Origin: Oscillospiraceae bacterium
GTDB taxonomy: Bacteria; Bacillota; Clostridia; Oscillospirales; Acutalibacteraceae
Reading direction: 5' to 3'
Assembly (NCBI GenBank): GCA_015066625.1
Contig: SVOC01000009.1
Location: forward strand, 1-64,000
DNA: 64,000 bases
Positions 16,213 through 25,012 of this stretch are shown in pieces. Position numbers and translations under genes: made by a program. Every line of letters begins with the position of its first letter. The stretch's first letter is position 1. Under the pieces are notes generated by a model. That model ran no database searches and had not been told where the DNA came from. It was given only the letters and a program-made list of their open reading frames with translations.

Positions 16213-16492
16213 TTTATGCTCACCAACTTTCATAATTCAATTCTGAAATAAAATTAATAAGGTCGCCCGTATATATTATTATCTGCTGTTCCTTCAGTGT
16301 TTTTTTAGAAATCAAGATCAGCCTCTGCGGAAAGTATTTTGTGCAGATTATTACAGTTCATTTTATCACATATAAAGTTTACATTCAATAATTCAGATTA
16401 CATTAAAAGAGTAATTTTTTTAATTCTTGACACACTTTTACCTCAAAAATATATAATGCTGTAATATTGGGAAAATGATAGAGGGACAAATT

Positions 16493-16862
16493 ATGCTTAA
16501 TAAAATTATTGAAACAGTAAAATAAGCGGGTATAATCATTCTTTCAGCGCACAATCGGGAATCACCCGCAACGGTATAATAAGGCAGAAAAACTTTGTAA
16601 CTAAGTACGATGTTGCCGTTCAGGATTTTTTTGTATTTGAAAACCCCCGGCTTAGCCGGAGGTTACTATATGATGGGCTTGGCAAGGCTTTTCCCGAAGC
16701 TGAATTTGTAGTCTGGGAGGGCGGAAATGACTTTGAAAGCAAAGCTTTGCGCTTTATAATCCTTACAACGACGAAATCTTCAGTGCGGAAAAGGGGAGTG
16801 GCGCATATCTGAACAGCGGAAAATAAAGGTGAGTGACCGTCTTCACAGATACAAGCCGATTT
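16493..16862 (+). pseudogene. Inositol-monophosphatase family pseudogene
   Basis: An ATG with a GGG ribosome binding site starts MLNKIIETVK and stops at once; reading past it gives AGIIILSAHN. After a frame change comes NFVTKYDVAVQDFF, a hairpin insert, then LGKAFPEAEFVVWEGGNDFESKALRF. A further frame gives LYNPYNDEIFSAEKGSGAYL and finally KVSDRL. The order matches inositol monophosphatase/bisphosphate nucleotidase proteins, but the metal-binding core (the DPIDGT region) is deleted. It ends against the 3' end of the convergent permease gene. It cannot make enzyme. The surrounding 16234-16492 is AT-rich with no other gene. Confidence 0.75.
16636..16665. repeat. Small hairpin element inserted in the pseudogene
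   Basis: TTTGAAAACC starts the copy. The arms AACCCCCGGC (16642-16651) and GCCGGAGGTT (16655-16664) pair at 9 of 10 positions around a TTA loop. It interrupts the phosphatase reading just after AVQDFF. A degenerate copy lies at 9298-9325. Probably a short dispersed palindrome. Confidence 0.5.
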
Positions 16863-18011
16863 TTATGCATTTGATTTATTACTGAAAATTTTTACGTATA
16901 AAACGGAAATTACAACTGTAATTAATGTCCCGTATACGGCACCTGTGAAAAGATATGCCAATACAACCGATATAAGACAAACAATTCCTTTGACACTTTT
17001 GAAAACATTTTTAAGCTCGCTCCATTTAACGCTGTTCCAGGCACCGACTATAAGCACCACTGCACACGAATGAACGGGAATCCGTGCTATGAAATCTTTG
17101 AAAATAAAAGCAACTAAGCCTGTGAGAATGGCGGCGGCGAAAGAAGAAACATAATTCTTTTTGTTAATTTCCGACGGAATAAATCCGCAGGTAACAAAAC
17201 CGAGCGCGGCATTTGCGGCACCGCATAACATATAATCTTTTTTACCCGCCGATATTAAAGACAAAGAATAAAATACGGTAAAATAAAGTGCAAAGCCGCA
17301 CATAATTCCGTTAAGAACAGCCGAAGGCTGAGATGTAACCGGTAAAATGAATGTGTCTTTATAATCCGCAAATGAAAATGTGCCGACCTCTTTTATAGCG
17401 GTAATCATATCAGACGGATTCAGCCAAAGATTAAGCAATACGGTAGCAATAAGACCGAGAAATGCTGCACTCAATATTTTGCATGCGTTTTTGAATTTCC
17501 TGGGAAAAGTTATCATTATAACCATTACAATTGTGCCGTAAAGCACTCCGCGCCAGTTGGGGTGAAAACCGAGCGAAAGATATGACTCAATCATAGTTTT
17601 AGGTATTGCACCGGTTGCGCCGATTCCGAAATAATCGGTTGTGAAAAGAACGGTTACGGATAAAGCTGTTGCAAGCATGGCAGAGGGTATGGCAGGAGAG
17701 CGGAAATATTCATTTAATTTTTTATGTGCGGGTGCAGAAATAATCAGCAGTATTCCGCAGAAAATGACAGCCGCAGAAAGTGCAGACGGACCGTACATAT
17801 TTAAAGTGAAAACTGCAATTAAAAAAGATGTAAAAACAGGCATCATCTTCTTTTGCTCAAATCCGGCAGATAATAAAACCGCCATGCAGGCCAATATAAC
17901 TCCTGCTATTGTTCCCATACCTGCACAAACGCACATACTCAGTACAAGGGGGAATATTCCCGTAAACCTTGAAATTGCATCAAGTGAAATATCTTTTATT
18001 TTGTTGTTCAA
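16863..18011 (-). CDS. SulP-like permease without STAS domain
   Basis: 382 residues, about ten to eleven hydrophobic segments. The general pattern and the stretch IPVHSCAVVLIVGAWNSVKW resemble the transmembrane part of SulP anion permeases. The usual C-terminal STAS domain is missing: the protein ends soon after the last membrane helix, so it is shorter than the usual 500-600 residues. The start is a TTG at 18011 preceded by GAGGTA. The substrate cannot be told (sulfate, bicarbonate, dicarboxylate or a xanthine-type compound). It is transcribed alone, diverging from the gene at 18159 and converging on the pseudogene. Confidence 0.6.
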   Translation of the reverse strand: MNNKIKDISLDAISRFTGIFPLVLSMCVCAGMGTIAGVILACMAVLLSAGFEQKKMMPVFTSFLIAVFTLNMYGPSALSAAVIFCGILLIISAPAHKKLNEYFRSPAIPSAMLATALSVTVLFTTDYFGIGATGAIPKTMIESYLSLGFHPNWRGVLYGTIVMVIMITFPRKFKNACKILSAAFLGLIATVLLNLWLNPSDMITAIKEVGTFSFADYKDTFILPVTSQPSAVLNGIMCGFALYFTVFYSLSLISAGKKDYMLCGAANAALGFVTCGFIPSEINKKNYVSSFAAAILTGLVAFIFKDFIARIPVHSCAVVLIVGAWNSVKWSELKNVFKSVKGIVCLISVVLAYLFTGAVYGTLITVVISVLYVKIFSNKSNA

Positions 18012-18158
18012 AATTCAGTACCTCATTTCAGAACTATGTATAATAGTTTACATTAAAACTTATGAGTATACAAGTCTTTTGAAAAACTTTTTGATAAAGT
18101 ATAGTAAAAAGTGTAAAAATGTGATAAAATGAAAAAATAAAATCTTACGGAGCGTTTT

Positions 18159-19157
18159 ATGAATAAAAATCGTGCAAAAAAAATAGCAACATGGATTGTG
18201 GTACCGCTTATGGCAGCAATATTTCTGCTTGACATAGCAACCGTTGTCATAGGTAATTCATATTGCAGGCGTTTTAAGCTTACACATGAAAATTTTGATT
18301 ATTCCGACGGTGATGACAGAATACATTTTCTCAACACAGCCAATTCAGATTCAATTCTTATTGAAAGCAACGGACTCTTTGCTTTGATTGATGCGGGCGA
18401 AGGCAACTCAAACCCCAGAAGAAAAACCGCTTATAAAGGCTATGAGCAGGAAGTTATTGACTATGTAAAAAAGGTCTGCAAAAAAAGTGACGGCAGCGTT
18501 TATCTTGATTTTATTATGGGTACCCATTGCCATTATGACCATATAGGTTCATATCTTTCACTTGTATCCGATACTGAAATCGGAATAGGAAAAGCAATTT
18601 TCAAAAAATTTAATGAAAAAATTGCAAAAAATTATGAAATTGAAAGATGGGAAATCGACAAGATTTATCAAAACATAATTGACGCACTCAACAAGAGAAA
18701 TGTTGAGGTGATCAGTGATATATCCGATGAAGAATTTCTTTTCGGAGATTTTACTCTTCGCTTTGTAAATACGGTTACATCTGATGAGTTTGAAGGCGAA
18801 GGTGAAAATGCATCAAGCATAGGTGTTGTTGTGAGTAAGGGAAATAAAACAGCTTTTCTTGCGTCGGATATCACCTCCTCAACGGGACTTGAAGATGTTG
18901 TTGCTCCGTTGGTTGGAGATGTTGACTTGCTTAAAATAGGTCATCACGGCTATTACGGCTCATCATCAAAAAGCTTTCTCAAAACCCTTTCGCCCGAAAT
19001 AGCCATTGTTACAAATCAGCTTGGCAAGGTGTATCCTAACGTAAAGTGGAATCTTACAATGTTTGCAAAGGTTCCGTTTTATGCCACATATGATAATAAC
19101 GGAATCATTGCCACCTTTACGGATGACGAGATAGTTCTTACGAACAATATACATTAA
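18159..19157 (+). CDS. Membrane-anchored metallo-beta-lactamase-fold hydrolase (ComEC-tail type)
   Basis: 332 residues. Residues 8-31 form a transmembrane anchor, so the catalytic part is outside. The fold is shown by LIDAGEG, the zinc motif THCHYDHIG, FLASDI and KIGHHGYYGS. This is the ComEC/Rec2-like branch of the superfamily but without the competence channel, so it is not ComEC itself. Such stand-alone proteins are taken to be extracellular nucleases or phosphodiesterases. CGGAG precedes the ATG. It diverges from the SulP-like gene and is followed by an independently promoted acyl-CoA synthetase. Confidence 0.75.
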   Translation: MNKNRAKKIATWIVVPLMAAIFLLDIATVVIGNSYCRRFKLTHENFDYSDGDDRIHFLNTANSDSILIESNGLFALIDAGEGNSNPRRKTAYKGYEQEVIDYVKKVCKKSDGSVYLDFIMGTHCHYDHIGSYLSLVSDTEIGIGKAIFKKFNEKIAKNYEIERWEIDKIYQNIIDALNKRNVEVISDISDEEFLFGDFTLRFVNTVTSDEFEGEGENASSIGVVVSKGNKTAFLASDITSSTGLEDVVAPLVGDVDLLKIGHHGYYGSSSKSFLKTLSPEIAIVTNQLGKVYPNVKWNLTMFAKVPFYATYDNNGIIATFTDDEIVLTNNIH

Positions 19158-19183
19158 GGAATTATTAATTATCAACAGATAAT

Positions 19184-19212
19184 TTGACAAACCGAACGGT
19201 TTTTGTTAAAAT
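19184..19212 (+). promoter_or_regulatory. Promoter of the acyl-CoA synthetase gene
   Basis: TTGACA (19184-19189), 17-nt spacer, TAAAAT (19207-19212). The start codon lies 51 nt downstream. Confidence 0.7.
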
Positions 19213-19262
19213 GAATGCCTATGTGATTTTATATCAGTTGAATAAAACGGACGGGAATTTTT

Positions 19263-20894
19263 ATGAATTTAACTTGTTACGATTATCTTAAAGTTTGTGC
19301 AAAAAAAACGGGTGACTTTACCGCTGTTTATGCATTCGGAAGTAAAATAAAACTTTCAAAGCTTATCAGTGATATTGACGCTCTTGCCGCTTATTTTAAT
19401 TCAATAGGAATTGTCAAGGGCGATGCCGTAACAATATTCTTGCCTAATGTTGTTCACGCTTTTACAACTTTTTATTCACTCAACAAAATAGGCGTAATTG
19501 CGAATATTGTTCATCCTCTTACATCACCTGATGTACTCAAAGAGAGTGTTGAACTTACAAAATCAAAGGCAATTTTTATTCTTGATATTCTTGCCGCCAA
19601 ATATGCCGATGTTCTCAACGAGCTCGGTATTCCCTGCATAATATGCTCAAATTCCGATTATGTCATTGCACCTGCAGTACCTGCCTTCAGAGTTTTTGAA
19701 AAGGTCAAGGGCAAGGGTCTTGACGGTTTTAAGAATTCCGTTAAGTATCTTAAAGCAATTTCAATCGGCTCAAAGAAAAGCTGTGTTGAGTGTCACGACG
19801 GCTCAAAGCTTGCGGTTTATCTTCACGGCGGCGGCACCACGGGTAAAAGTAAGACAATAATGCTTTCCAGCAATAACCTTAATAATCTTGCCGAAAAGCT
19901 GAACACACTTGATATTCCCCATAAGGCAGGCGAGGAGTATTCGCTTATGGTTTTACCCATATTCCATGCGTTTGGTCTGGGTATTGCAATGCATTTCCCG
20001 TTGACGCACGGCTTTACCTCCATTCCTATGCCTCAGTTTACGGCTGAAGCGGCGAATAAACATCTTAAAAAGCATAAGGTTACCTTCCTTCTAGGTGTTC
20101 CGAATATGTTTAAAAAGATGATGGAGGATAAGAATTTTGACGGTCCTCATCTCAAGAACCTCAGACTCGTTTTCTGCGGCGGTGATGTTCTTCCGGAAAG
20201 ACTTGTTAAGGAATTCAACAAAACCGTTGCGAAAAACGGTGGTAAGGGCAAGCTTTTCAGAGGCTACGGTCTGACGGAGGTATCATCGGTTTGTTCGGTT
20301 AATACCTATGAAAATAACAGGGAAGACTCAATAGGCAAGCCCCTGGGAGATATAGTTGTTCAGATATGGGATGAAATGAAAAATGAAGTTTCTGCGGGTA
20401 TAACCGGTGAAATCGTTGTGAAAGGCGATACGGCGATGCTTGGATACTTCAACGGTGATAACACCGTAATGAATGAAGGCATTTACATTGATGCCAAGGG
20501 CAACAGATGGGTTCCCACAGGCGACCTGGGATACAAAGATTCCGACGGTTTTATTTTCTTCACCGGCAGGAAGAAACGAATGATTATAATTTCGGGCTAC
20601 AATGTGTATCCCATCGATATTGAAAATGCCGTTATGCAGATTCCTTTTGTCAGTGAAGCTTGTGCAGTTCAGGGATATCTCAAAAACAAGCCCTGCGTAA
20701 AGCTTTGTGTAACCCTTAACTGTGATATGAATAAGGATGAAGCGGCTGATAAGATTCAGGCATATTGTAAAAAGAATCTTGCCAGATTCTCTTGCCCCAG
20801 AAAAATTGAGGTTATGGACAGCTTCCCCAGAACAAAAATGGCGAAGATTGATTTTATGAAGCTTTCGGATTCATTTGACCCTAAAGCAAAATAA
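19263..20894 (+). CDS. AMP-forming acyl-CoA synthetase/ligase
   Basis: 543 residues, a full ANL-superfamily enzyme that activates a carboxylic acid with ATP to the acyl-AMP and then usually the CoA ester. Motifs in order: the ATP loop GGGTTGKSKTIM (about 189-200), the adenine motif GYGLTE, the hinge PTGDLGYKDSDGF with FTGRKKRMI, and the C-terminal catalytic Lys in RTKMAKIDF. No membrane segment. It has its own promoter and is followed 16 nt later by a cyclophilin gene. Substrate specificity (fatty, branched or aromatic acid) cannot be read from the sequence. Confidence 0.85.
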   Translation: MNLTCYDYLKVCAKKTGDFTAVYAFGSKIKLSKLISDIDALAAYFNSIGIVKGDAVTIFLPNVVHAFTTFYSLNKIGVIANIVHPLTSPDVLKESVELTKSKAIFILDILAAKYADVLNELGIPCIICSNSDYVIAPAVPAFRVFEKVKGKGLDGFKNSVKYLKAISIGSKKSCVECHDGSKLAVYLHGGGTTGKSKTIMLSSNNLNNLAEKLNTLDIPHKAGEEYSLMVLPIFHAFGLGIAMHFPLTHGFTSIPMPQFTAEAANKHLKKHKVTFLLGVPNMFKKMMEDKNFDGPHLKNLRLVFCGGDVLPERLVKEFNKTVAKNGGKGKLFRGYGLTEVSSVCSVNTYENNREDSIGKPLGDIVVQIWDEMKNEVSAGITGEIVVKGDTAMLGYFNGDNTVMNEGIYIDAKGNRWVPTGDLGYKDSDGFIFFTGRKKRMIIISGYNVYPIDIENAVMQIPFVSEACAVQGYLKNKPCVKLCVTLNCDMNKDEAADKIQAYCKKNLARFSCPRKIEVMDSFPRTKMAKIDFMKLSDSFDPKAK

Positions 20895-20910
20895 GAAAGG
20901 ATAAATAAAA

Positions 20911-21507
20911 ATGAGCAAGCAGATAAGAGAAATTCAGCAGGGTGATGTTGTTGCCCTTATGAGAACAACAATGGGCGATATCAAAATTCTTCTTTTCCCC
21001 GATGCAGCACCCAAGACTGTTGAGAATTTTACAACTCATGCAAAAAACGGATACTATAACGGAATTATTTTTCACAGAGTGATTCCCGACTTTATGATTC
21101 AGGGCGGTGACCCCACAGGCACAGGCAGAGGCGGAGAAAGCATCTGGGGCAGAAGCTTTGAAGATGAGTTCAGCGTGGATTATCATAACATCAGAGGCGC
21201 GCTTTCAATGGCTAATGCAGGACCTTCAACCAACGGAAGCCAGTTCTTTATTGTTCAGGCAAAGGAAGTTGATGCAGGTCTTCTTTCACAGATGGAACAG
21301 CTTTCAGACAGAGGCTTTCCCACAGAATGCGTTGAGGATTACAAAGCTATCGGCGGCACTCCCTGGCTTGATTTTAAGCACACCGTTTTCGGTCAGGTTG
21401 TTGAAGGTATGGATGTTGTTGACGCTATTGCAGGTGTTAAGACAGGCTATGCCGACAAACCCGTTGAGGATGTTGTAATTCTTGGTATTGAAATTGAAAA
21501 TGTATAA
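20911..21507 (+). CDS. Cyclophilin-type peptidyl-prolyl cis-trans isomerase
   Basis: 198 residues, cytoplasmic cyclophilin that speeds proline isomerisation in folding proteins. Diagnostic stretches are [19 protein letters not shown] (catalytic Arg), [17 protein letters not shown], and [14 protein letters not shown]. An insert of about 35 residues ([12 protein letters not shown] to WLDFKH) lies before the final strand and is seen in other clostridial members. No signal peptide. AGAAAGG precedes the ATG. It is co-transcribed with the acyl-CoA synthetase and ends at a strong hairpin. Confidence 0.92.
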   Translation: MSKQIREIQQGDVVALMRTTMGDIKILLFPDAAPKTVENFTTHAKNGYYNGIIFHRVIPDFMIQGGDPTGTGRGGESIWGRSFEDEFSVDYHNIRGALSMANAGPSTNGSQFFIVQAKEVDAGLLSQMEQLSDRGFPTECVEDYKAIGGTPWLDFKHTVFGQVVEGMDVVDAIAGVKTGYADKPVEDVVILGIEIENV

Positions 21508-21511
21508 AATT

Positions 21512-21539
21512 AAACCCACGGTTTCATAACCGTGGGTTT
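21512..21539. terminator. Bidirectional terminator between convergent genes
   Basis: AAACCCACGGTT (21512-21523), TCAT loop, AACCGTGGGTTT (21528-21539): perfect 12-bp arms with T-rich ends. It separates the cyclophilin gene from the minus-strand purine genes. Confidence 0.75.
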
Positions 21540-21555
21540 GTTGTTTGCCTGAATA

Positions 21556-22740
21556 TCAGTGATGGAAAAGTCTCATACCTGTGAAGCACATTACCATACC
21601 GTGCTTATCGCATGCGGCGATAACATTGTCGTCACGGATTGAGCCGCCGGGCTCTGCAATGTAAGTCACACCGCTTTTTGAAGCTCTTTCAATGTTGTCA
21701 CCGAAGGGGAAGAATGCATCGCTGCCAAGAGCAACGCCCTTGATTGTTGCAAGGTAAGCCTTCTGCTCTGCCTTTGTGAAGGGTTCGGGCTTCTCTGAGA
21801 AAAGAGTCTGCCAAACGCCGTCTGCAAGCACATCTTCATATTCGTCGGAGATATAAACATCGATTGTGTTATCTCTGTCAGGTCTGCCGACTGAGTCAAG
21901 GAAGGGGAGGTTAAGAACCTTTTCGTGCTGTCTGAGATGCCAGATATCTGCCTTGTTGCCTGCAAGTCTTGTGCAGTGAATTCTTGACTGCTGACCGGCA
22001 CCTACACCGATTGCCTGACCGTCAACTGCATAGCAAACAGAGTTTGACTGAGTATATTTAAGCGTGATAAGTGAGATTATAAGGTCACGCTTTGCGCTGT
22101 CGGGCATTTCTTTGTTGGCGGTAACAATGTTTTCAAGAAGTGCATTGTTGATTTCAAAATTGTTTCTGCCCTGCTCAAATGTGATACCGTAAACCTGCTT
22201 TGTTTCAATGGGAGCGGGTACGAAGTCGGGGTCAATTTTAACGATGTTGTAGTTTCCGTTTCTCTTGCTCTTGAGAATTTCAAGTGCTTCAGGTTCATAA
22301 CCGGGAGCAATAACACCGTCTGAAACTTCTCTTTTGATAAGCTTTGCTGTTGTTACATCACAGACTTCTGAAAGTGCAATCCAGTCACCAAAAGAGCTCA
22401 TACGGTCTGTGCCTCTTGCTCTTGCATATGCGGTTGCAAGGGGAGATTCGTCAAGACCTTCAATATCATCAACGAAGCAAGCCTTTTTGAGAGTGTCACT
22501 CATCTTGATACCTACAGCTGCTGATGTGGGGCTTACATGCTTGAATGATGTTGCTGCGGGCATACCGAGAGCTTCTTTAAGCTCCTTTACAAGCTGCCAG
22601 CTGTTGAATGCATCAAGGAAGTTAATGTAACCGGGTCTGCCGCTGAGAATTTCAATGGGGAGCTCTGTGCCGTCAGCCATATAAATCTTTGCAGGCTTCT
22701 GATTGGGGTTACAGCCGTATTTAAGTTCAAATTCTTTCAT
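21556..22740 (-). CDS. Stand-alone AICAR formyltransferase (purine step 9)
   Basis: 394 residues, corresponding only to the C-terminal transformylase part of bifunctional PurH. It transfers a formyl group from 10-formyl-THF to AICAR, giving FAICAR. The start MKEFELKYGCNPNQKPA is typical of the stand-alone clostridial form; the substrate-binding SFKHVSPTSAAVG and the GQQSRIHCTRLAG stretch are present. The cyclohydrolase half is absent and is supplied by the next gene upstream (22752), 11 nt away in the same operon under a ZTP riboswitch. The symbol purH is often used, though only half is present. Confidence 0.92.
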   Translation of the reverse strand: MKEFELKYGCNPNQKPAKIYMADGTELPIEILSGRPGYINFLDAFNSWQLVKELKEALGMPAATSFKHVSPTSAAVGIKMSDTLKKACFVDDIEGLDESPLATAYARARGTDRMSSFGDWIALSEVCDVTTAKLIKREVSDGVIAPGYEPEALEILKSKRNGNYNIVKIDPDFVPAPIETKQVYGITFEQGRNNFEINNALLENIVTANKEMPDSAKRDLIISLITLKYTQSNSVCYAVDGQAIGVGAGQQSRIHCTRLAGNKADIWHLRQHEKVLNLPFLDSVGRPDRDNTIDVYISDEYEDVLADGVWQTLFSEKPEPFTKAEQKAYLATIKGVALGSDAFFPFGDNIERASKSGVTYIAEPGGSIRDDNVIAACDKHGMVMCFTGMRLFHH

Positions 22741-22751
22741 TGTTGTTCTCC

Positions 22752-23471
22752 TTATTTATTCTTGTTAATCATTCTGCTGTCATATTCGCCGCTTTCAAGG
22801 TCAACATAGCGAACATAAAGAGAAATCTTGTTGTTTTCGTTAAGGTTTGCCCAAATATCGTTTGTAAATTCATCGATATCATCGGGGATTGCAACTCTTT
22901 CGGGTTCACCTGTGAATGTGGGGATAGGATTGCCGTCGTGGTTGTAAGTGTGAATGAAGTGACCGAGACCTGCAAGGGGAGCATATGAGAATGTGTATCT
23001 GTTACAGGCAGTGCCGTTTTCATCAGCACTCTTAAGAATGCTCATTTTGTAGGTGAAATCACCGCCGTCAAAGGTTATCATACCGCTGATACGGGGTGTG
23101 AAGTTGGGCATGTCGGGTTCAAACTCTCTTGTTTCAAGAGCCTGTTCAAAGGTTTTGCCCTCTTTAATGAAATCATAAATTGTGTCTGTCTGATCACCGT
23201 TTGTAACGATAAGCTTGTTTTCATACTGTCTTACGGGTGCGTAGATAATGAGTGAAGGATCTTCAACTTTTGATGCATCAAAGGGATGAATAATGATTTC
23301 GTTGCCTTCTTTAATGAAGACTCTGTTGCGGCTGTTCTCACTTCTGCCCATAATGAAGTAAGCGGTAACAGCTTTTTTGCCGTCTGCACTTTTACCGATA
23401 ACAATGCCTCTGCCGACATATGTGTTATCCTTGATAAGCTGGCCCATGTTGTTGATTTCGTAAATGCCCAT
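22752..23471 (-). CDS. purO: IMP cyclohydrolase, PurO-type
   Basis: 239 residues. It closes the ring of FAICAR to give IMP, the last step of purine synthesis. The fold is the PurO family best known from archaea: it starts MGIYEINNMGQLIKDNTYVG and has YFIMGRSENSRNR, FTPRISGMI and HTYNHDGNPIP. It is unrelated to the N-terminal half of PurH. First gene of the operon with the transformylase; its leader is a ZTP riboswitch with a terminator that ends just before the ribosome binding site (GGAAAGGA). Confidence 0.85.
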   Translation of the reverse strand: MGIYEINNMGQLIKDNTYVGRGIVIGKSADGKKAVTAYFIMGRSENSRNRVFIKEGNEIIIHPFDASKVEDPSLIIYAPVRQYENKLIVTNGDQTDTIYDFIKEGKTFEQALETREFEPDMPNFTPRISGMITFDGGDFTYKMSILKSADENGTACNRYTFSYAPLAGLGHFIHTYNHDGNPIPTFTGEPERVAIPDDIDEFTNDIWANLNENNKISLYVRYVDLESGEYDSRMINKNK

Positions 23472-23486
23472 TTTTCTTCATCCTTT

Positions 23487-23600
23487 CCAAAATAAATAGG
23501 GCAGCCCTATCCGAGATAAGACTGCCCAGACGGTCGGCTTTGAAACGGATTTTTTGCTCCTTTGCAGTGCTCTGCATAATTCCGTCAGTTACAAAAAACC
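23487..23600 (-). promoter_or_regulatory. ZTP (pfl-type) riboswitch with terminator
   Basis: On minus the leader contains GTAACTGACGG at about 23593-23583, a small hairpin, and the conserved CCGACCGTCTGGGCAG at about 23537-23522, which are the two core parts of the pfl/ZTP aptamer. Directly after it GGGCAG (23527-23522) can pair with CTGCCC (23504-23499), followed by TATTTATTTT: a terminator that reuses the end of the aptamer. Binding of ZTP/ZMP, which builds up when 10-formyl-THF is short, should prevent termination and raise purO/AICAR transformylase expression. This class is commonly found before purH. Confidence 0.85.
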
Positions 23601-23618
23601 CTTAAATTTTACAAATAA

Positions 23619-23647
23619 ATTTTAACATTTAAAATTGTATTTGTCAA
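23619..23647 (-). promoter_or_regulatory. Promoter of the ZTP-controlled purine operon
   Basis: On minus, TTGACA (23647-23642), 17-nt spacer, TAAAAT (23624-23619). It lies between the MATE stop codon and the riboswitch. Confidence 0.8.
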
Positions 23648-23652
23648 TATGA

Positions 23653-25011
23653 TTAAATTCTGATTTTAGGCTTTTTCCATTTTCCGCTTGCTATAAAAAT
23701 TGCACCTACAATAATCGAAGCGGCTGAAGCAAGACCGGTTGCAAGACCGATGCCGTTGAAACCCAGAGTTGTGAAATGCACAACAAGATATGCAAAAGGA
23801 ACTCTCACAAGAATTGAACTGAAACAAGCGTTGAACAGAGCAAAGTTTGTATATCCCGCACCGATTGCAAGACCGTTCATACAGAAAACAAACGGAACAA
23901 AAATATAATCAAGCGCAATAAATCTCATATACTGAGAACCTATTTCAATTACTTCGTGATTGGTGTCGAAAAGCGAAATAATGGGCTGTGGGAACAATTC
24001 AACAACAGCAAAAACAACTGCAGATATCGCAAATGCAATACCCATACCTGTCAGCATTGTTTTCTTTGCTCTCTCGGTTTCATCTGCACCGATATTCTGA
24101 CCCGCCATTGATGAAACGGCGCTGCTCATTGCGAGAGCAGGAAGAATGGCAAATGAGTTAACCTTGCCGCCGATTCCCTGGCAGGCTGATGCAATCTCAG
24201 CATTAGGCAGTGAGTTTATTAATGCGGTCAATGTGAGGAACGAAAACGAAACAACAACCTGCTGAACCGAAGAGGGTAAGCCGATTTTAAGAAGCGTTTT
24301 GAGCTTTTCTTTATCAATTTTAAAATCACTCTTTTTGAATCCGTCAAAGAAATGATTTTTAAAAAGGTATATGAGTGAAAGAATTACGCTGAGCGCCTGA
24401 GCGGTAACGGTAGCATAAGCTGCACCGGCCGCACCCATTTTAAAAGGTCCTACAAGTATTATGTCGCCGATTACATTAACTATTGTAGCAATCAGTACAA
24501 AGTAAAGAGGTCTTTTTGAGTCGCCCATACCGCGGAGAATCGCACTTATAACATTGTATGCAAACATAAATATAAGGCCTGTCATACATATATTGTAATA
24601 ATCTTCCGCATCCTTCATTGCAATATCGGGGGTCTTCAGAACTTCGAGAAGAGTTGTACCAAGAAGAAGCATTACAACCGTGCATATTACACTGAGAATC
24701 ATATACGCGGTAAAAAGTGTTCCGATTGATTTCTTTTGTTCGTCAAATTTTTTTGCGCCGCCGTATTGAGCAATCAGAACGGTTCCTCCGACAGCAAGAC
24801 CCAGTGCGGCACCTGTTACAAGGATATTAATCTGGCTGCCTATATTTACTGCTGTTATTCCGACTGTTCCATACAGCCTGCCTACAATAATCATATCGGC
24901 AACCGAATAAAATGCCTGAAGAAGATTTGAAAGCAGAAACGGAATTGCAAATTTCATAAGCTGCTTTCCGACGCTTCCTTTGGTTAAGTCCTGTCTGAAT
25001 TTATCTGCCAT
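23653..25011 (-). CDS. MATE-family multidrug/Na+ efflux transporter
   Basis: 452 residues with twelve hydrophobic segments in two related halves. The first half has GSVGKQLMKFAIPFLLSNLL and IIVGRLYGTVGITAVN; the second half begins at KIGLPSSVQQVVVSFSFLTL. The family exports drugs or metabolites in exchange for Na+ or H+. The start codon lies 1 nt after the tex stop, so translation is probably coupled; last gene of the dnaD-dnaC-tex-MATE run. Substrate unknown. Confidence 0.88.
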   Translation of the reverse strand: MADKFRQDLTKGSVGKQLMKFAIPFLLSNLLQAFYSVADMIIVGRLYGTVGITAVNIGSQINILVTGAALGLAVGGTVLIAQYGGAKKFDEQKKSIGTLFTAYMILSVICTVVMLLLGTTLLEVLKTPDIAMKDAEDYYNICMTGLIFMFAYNVISAILRGMGDSKRPLYFVLIATIVNVIGDIILVGPFKMGAAGAAYATVTAQALSVILSLIYLFKNHFFDGFKKSDFKIDKEKLKTLLKIGLPSSVQQVVVSFSFLTLTALINSLPNAEIASACQGIGGKVNSFAILPALAMSSAVSSMAGQNIGADETERAKKTMLTGMGIAFAISAVVFAVVELFPQPIISLFDTNHEVIEIGSQYMRFIALDYIFVPFVFCMNGLAIGAGYTNFALFNACFSSILVRVPFAYLVVHFTTLGFNGIGLATGLASAASIIVGAIFIASGKWKKPKIRI

Positions 25012-25012
25012 T

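Noticed and set aside
18159-19157. Competence protein ComEC
   Set aside because: Only the metallo-beta-lactamase-like part with one anchor helix is present; the multi-helix channel is absent.
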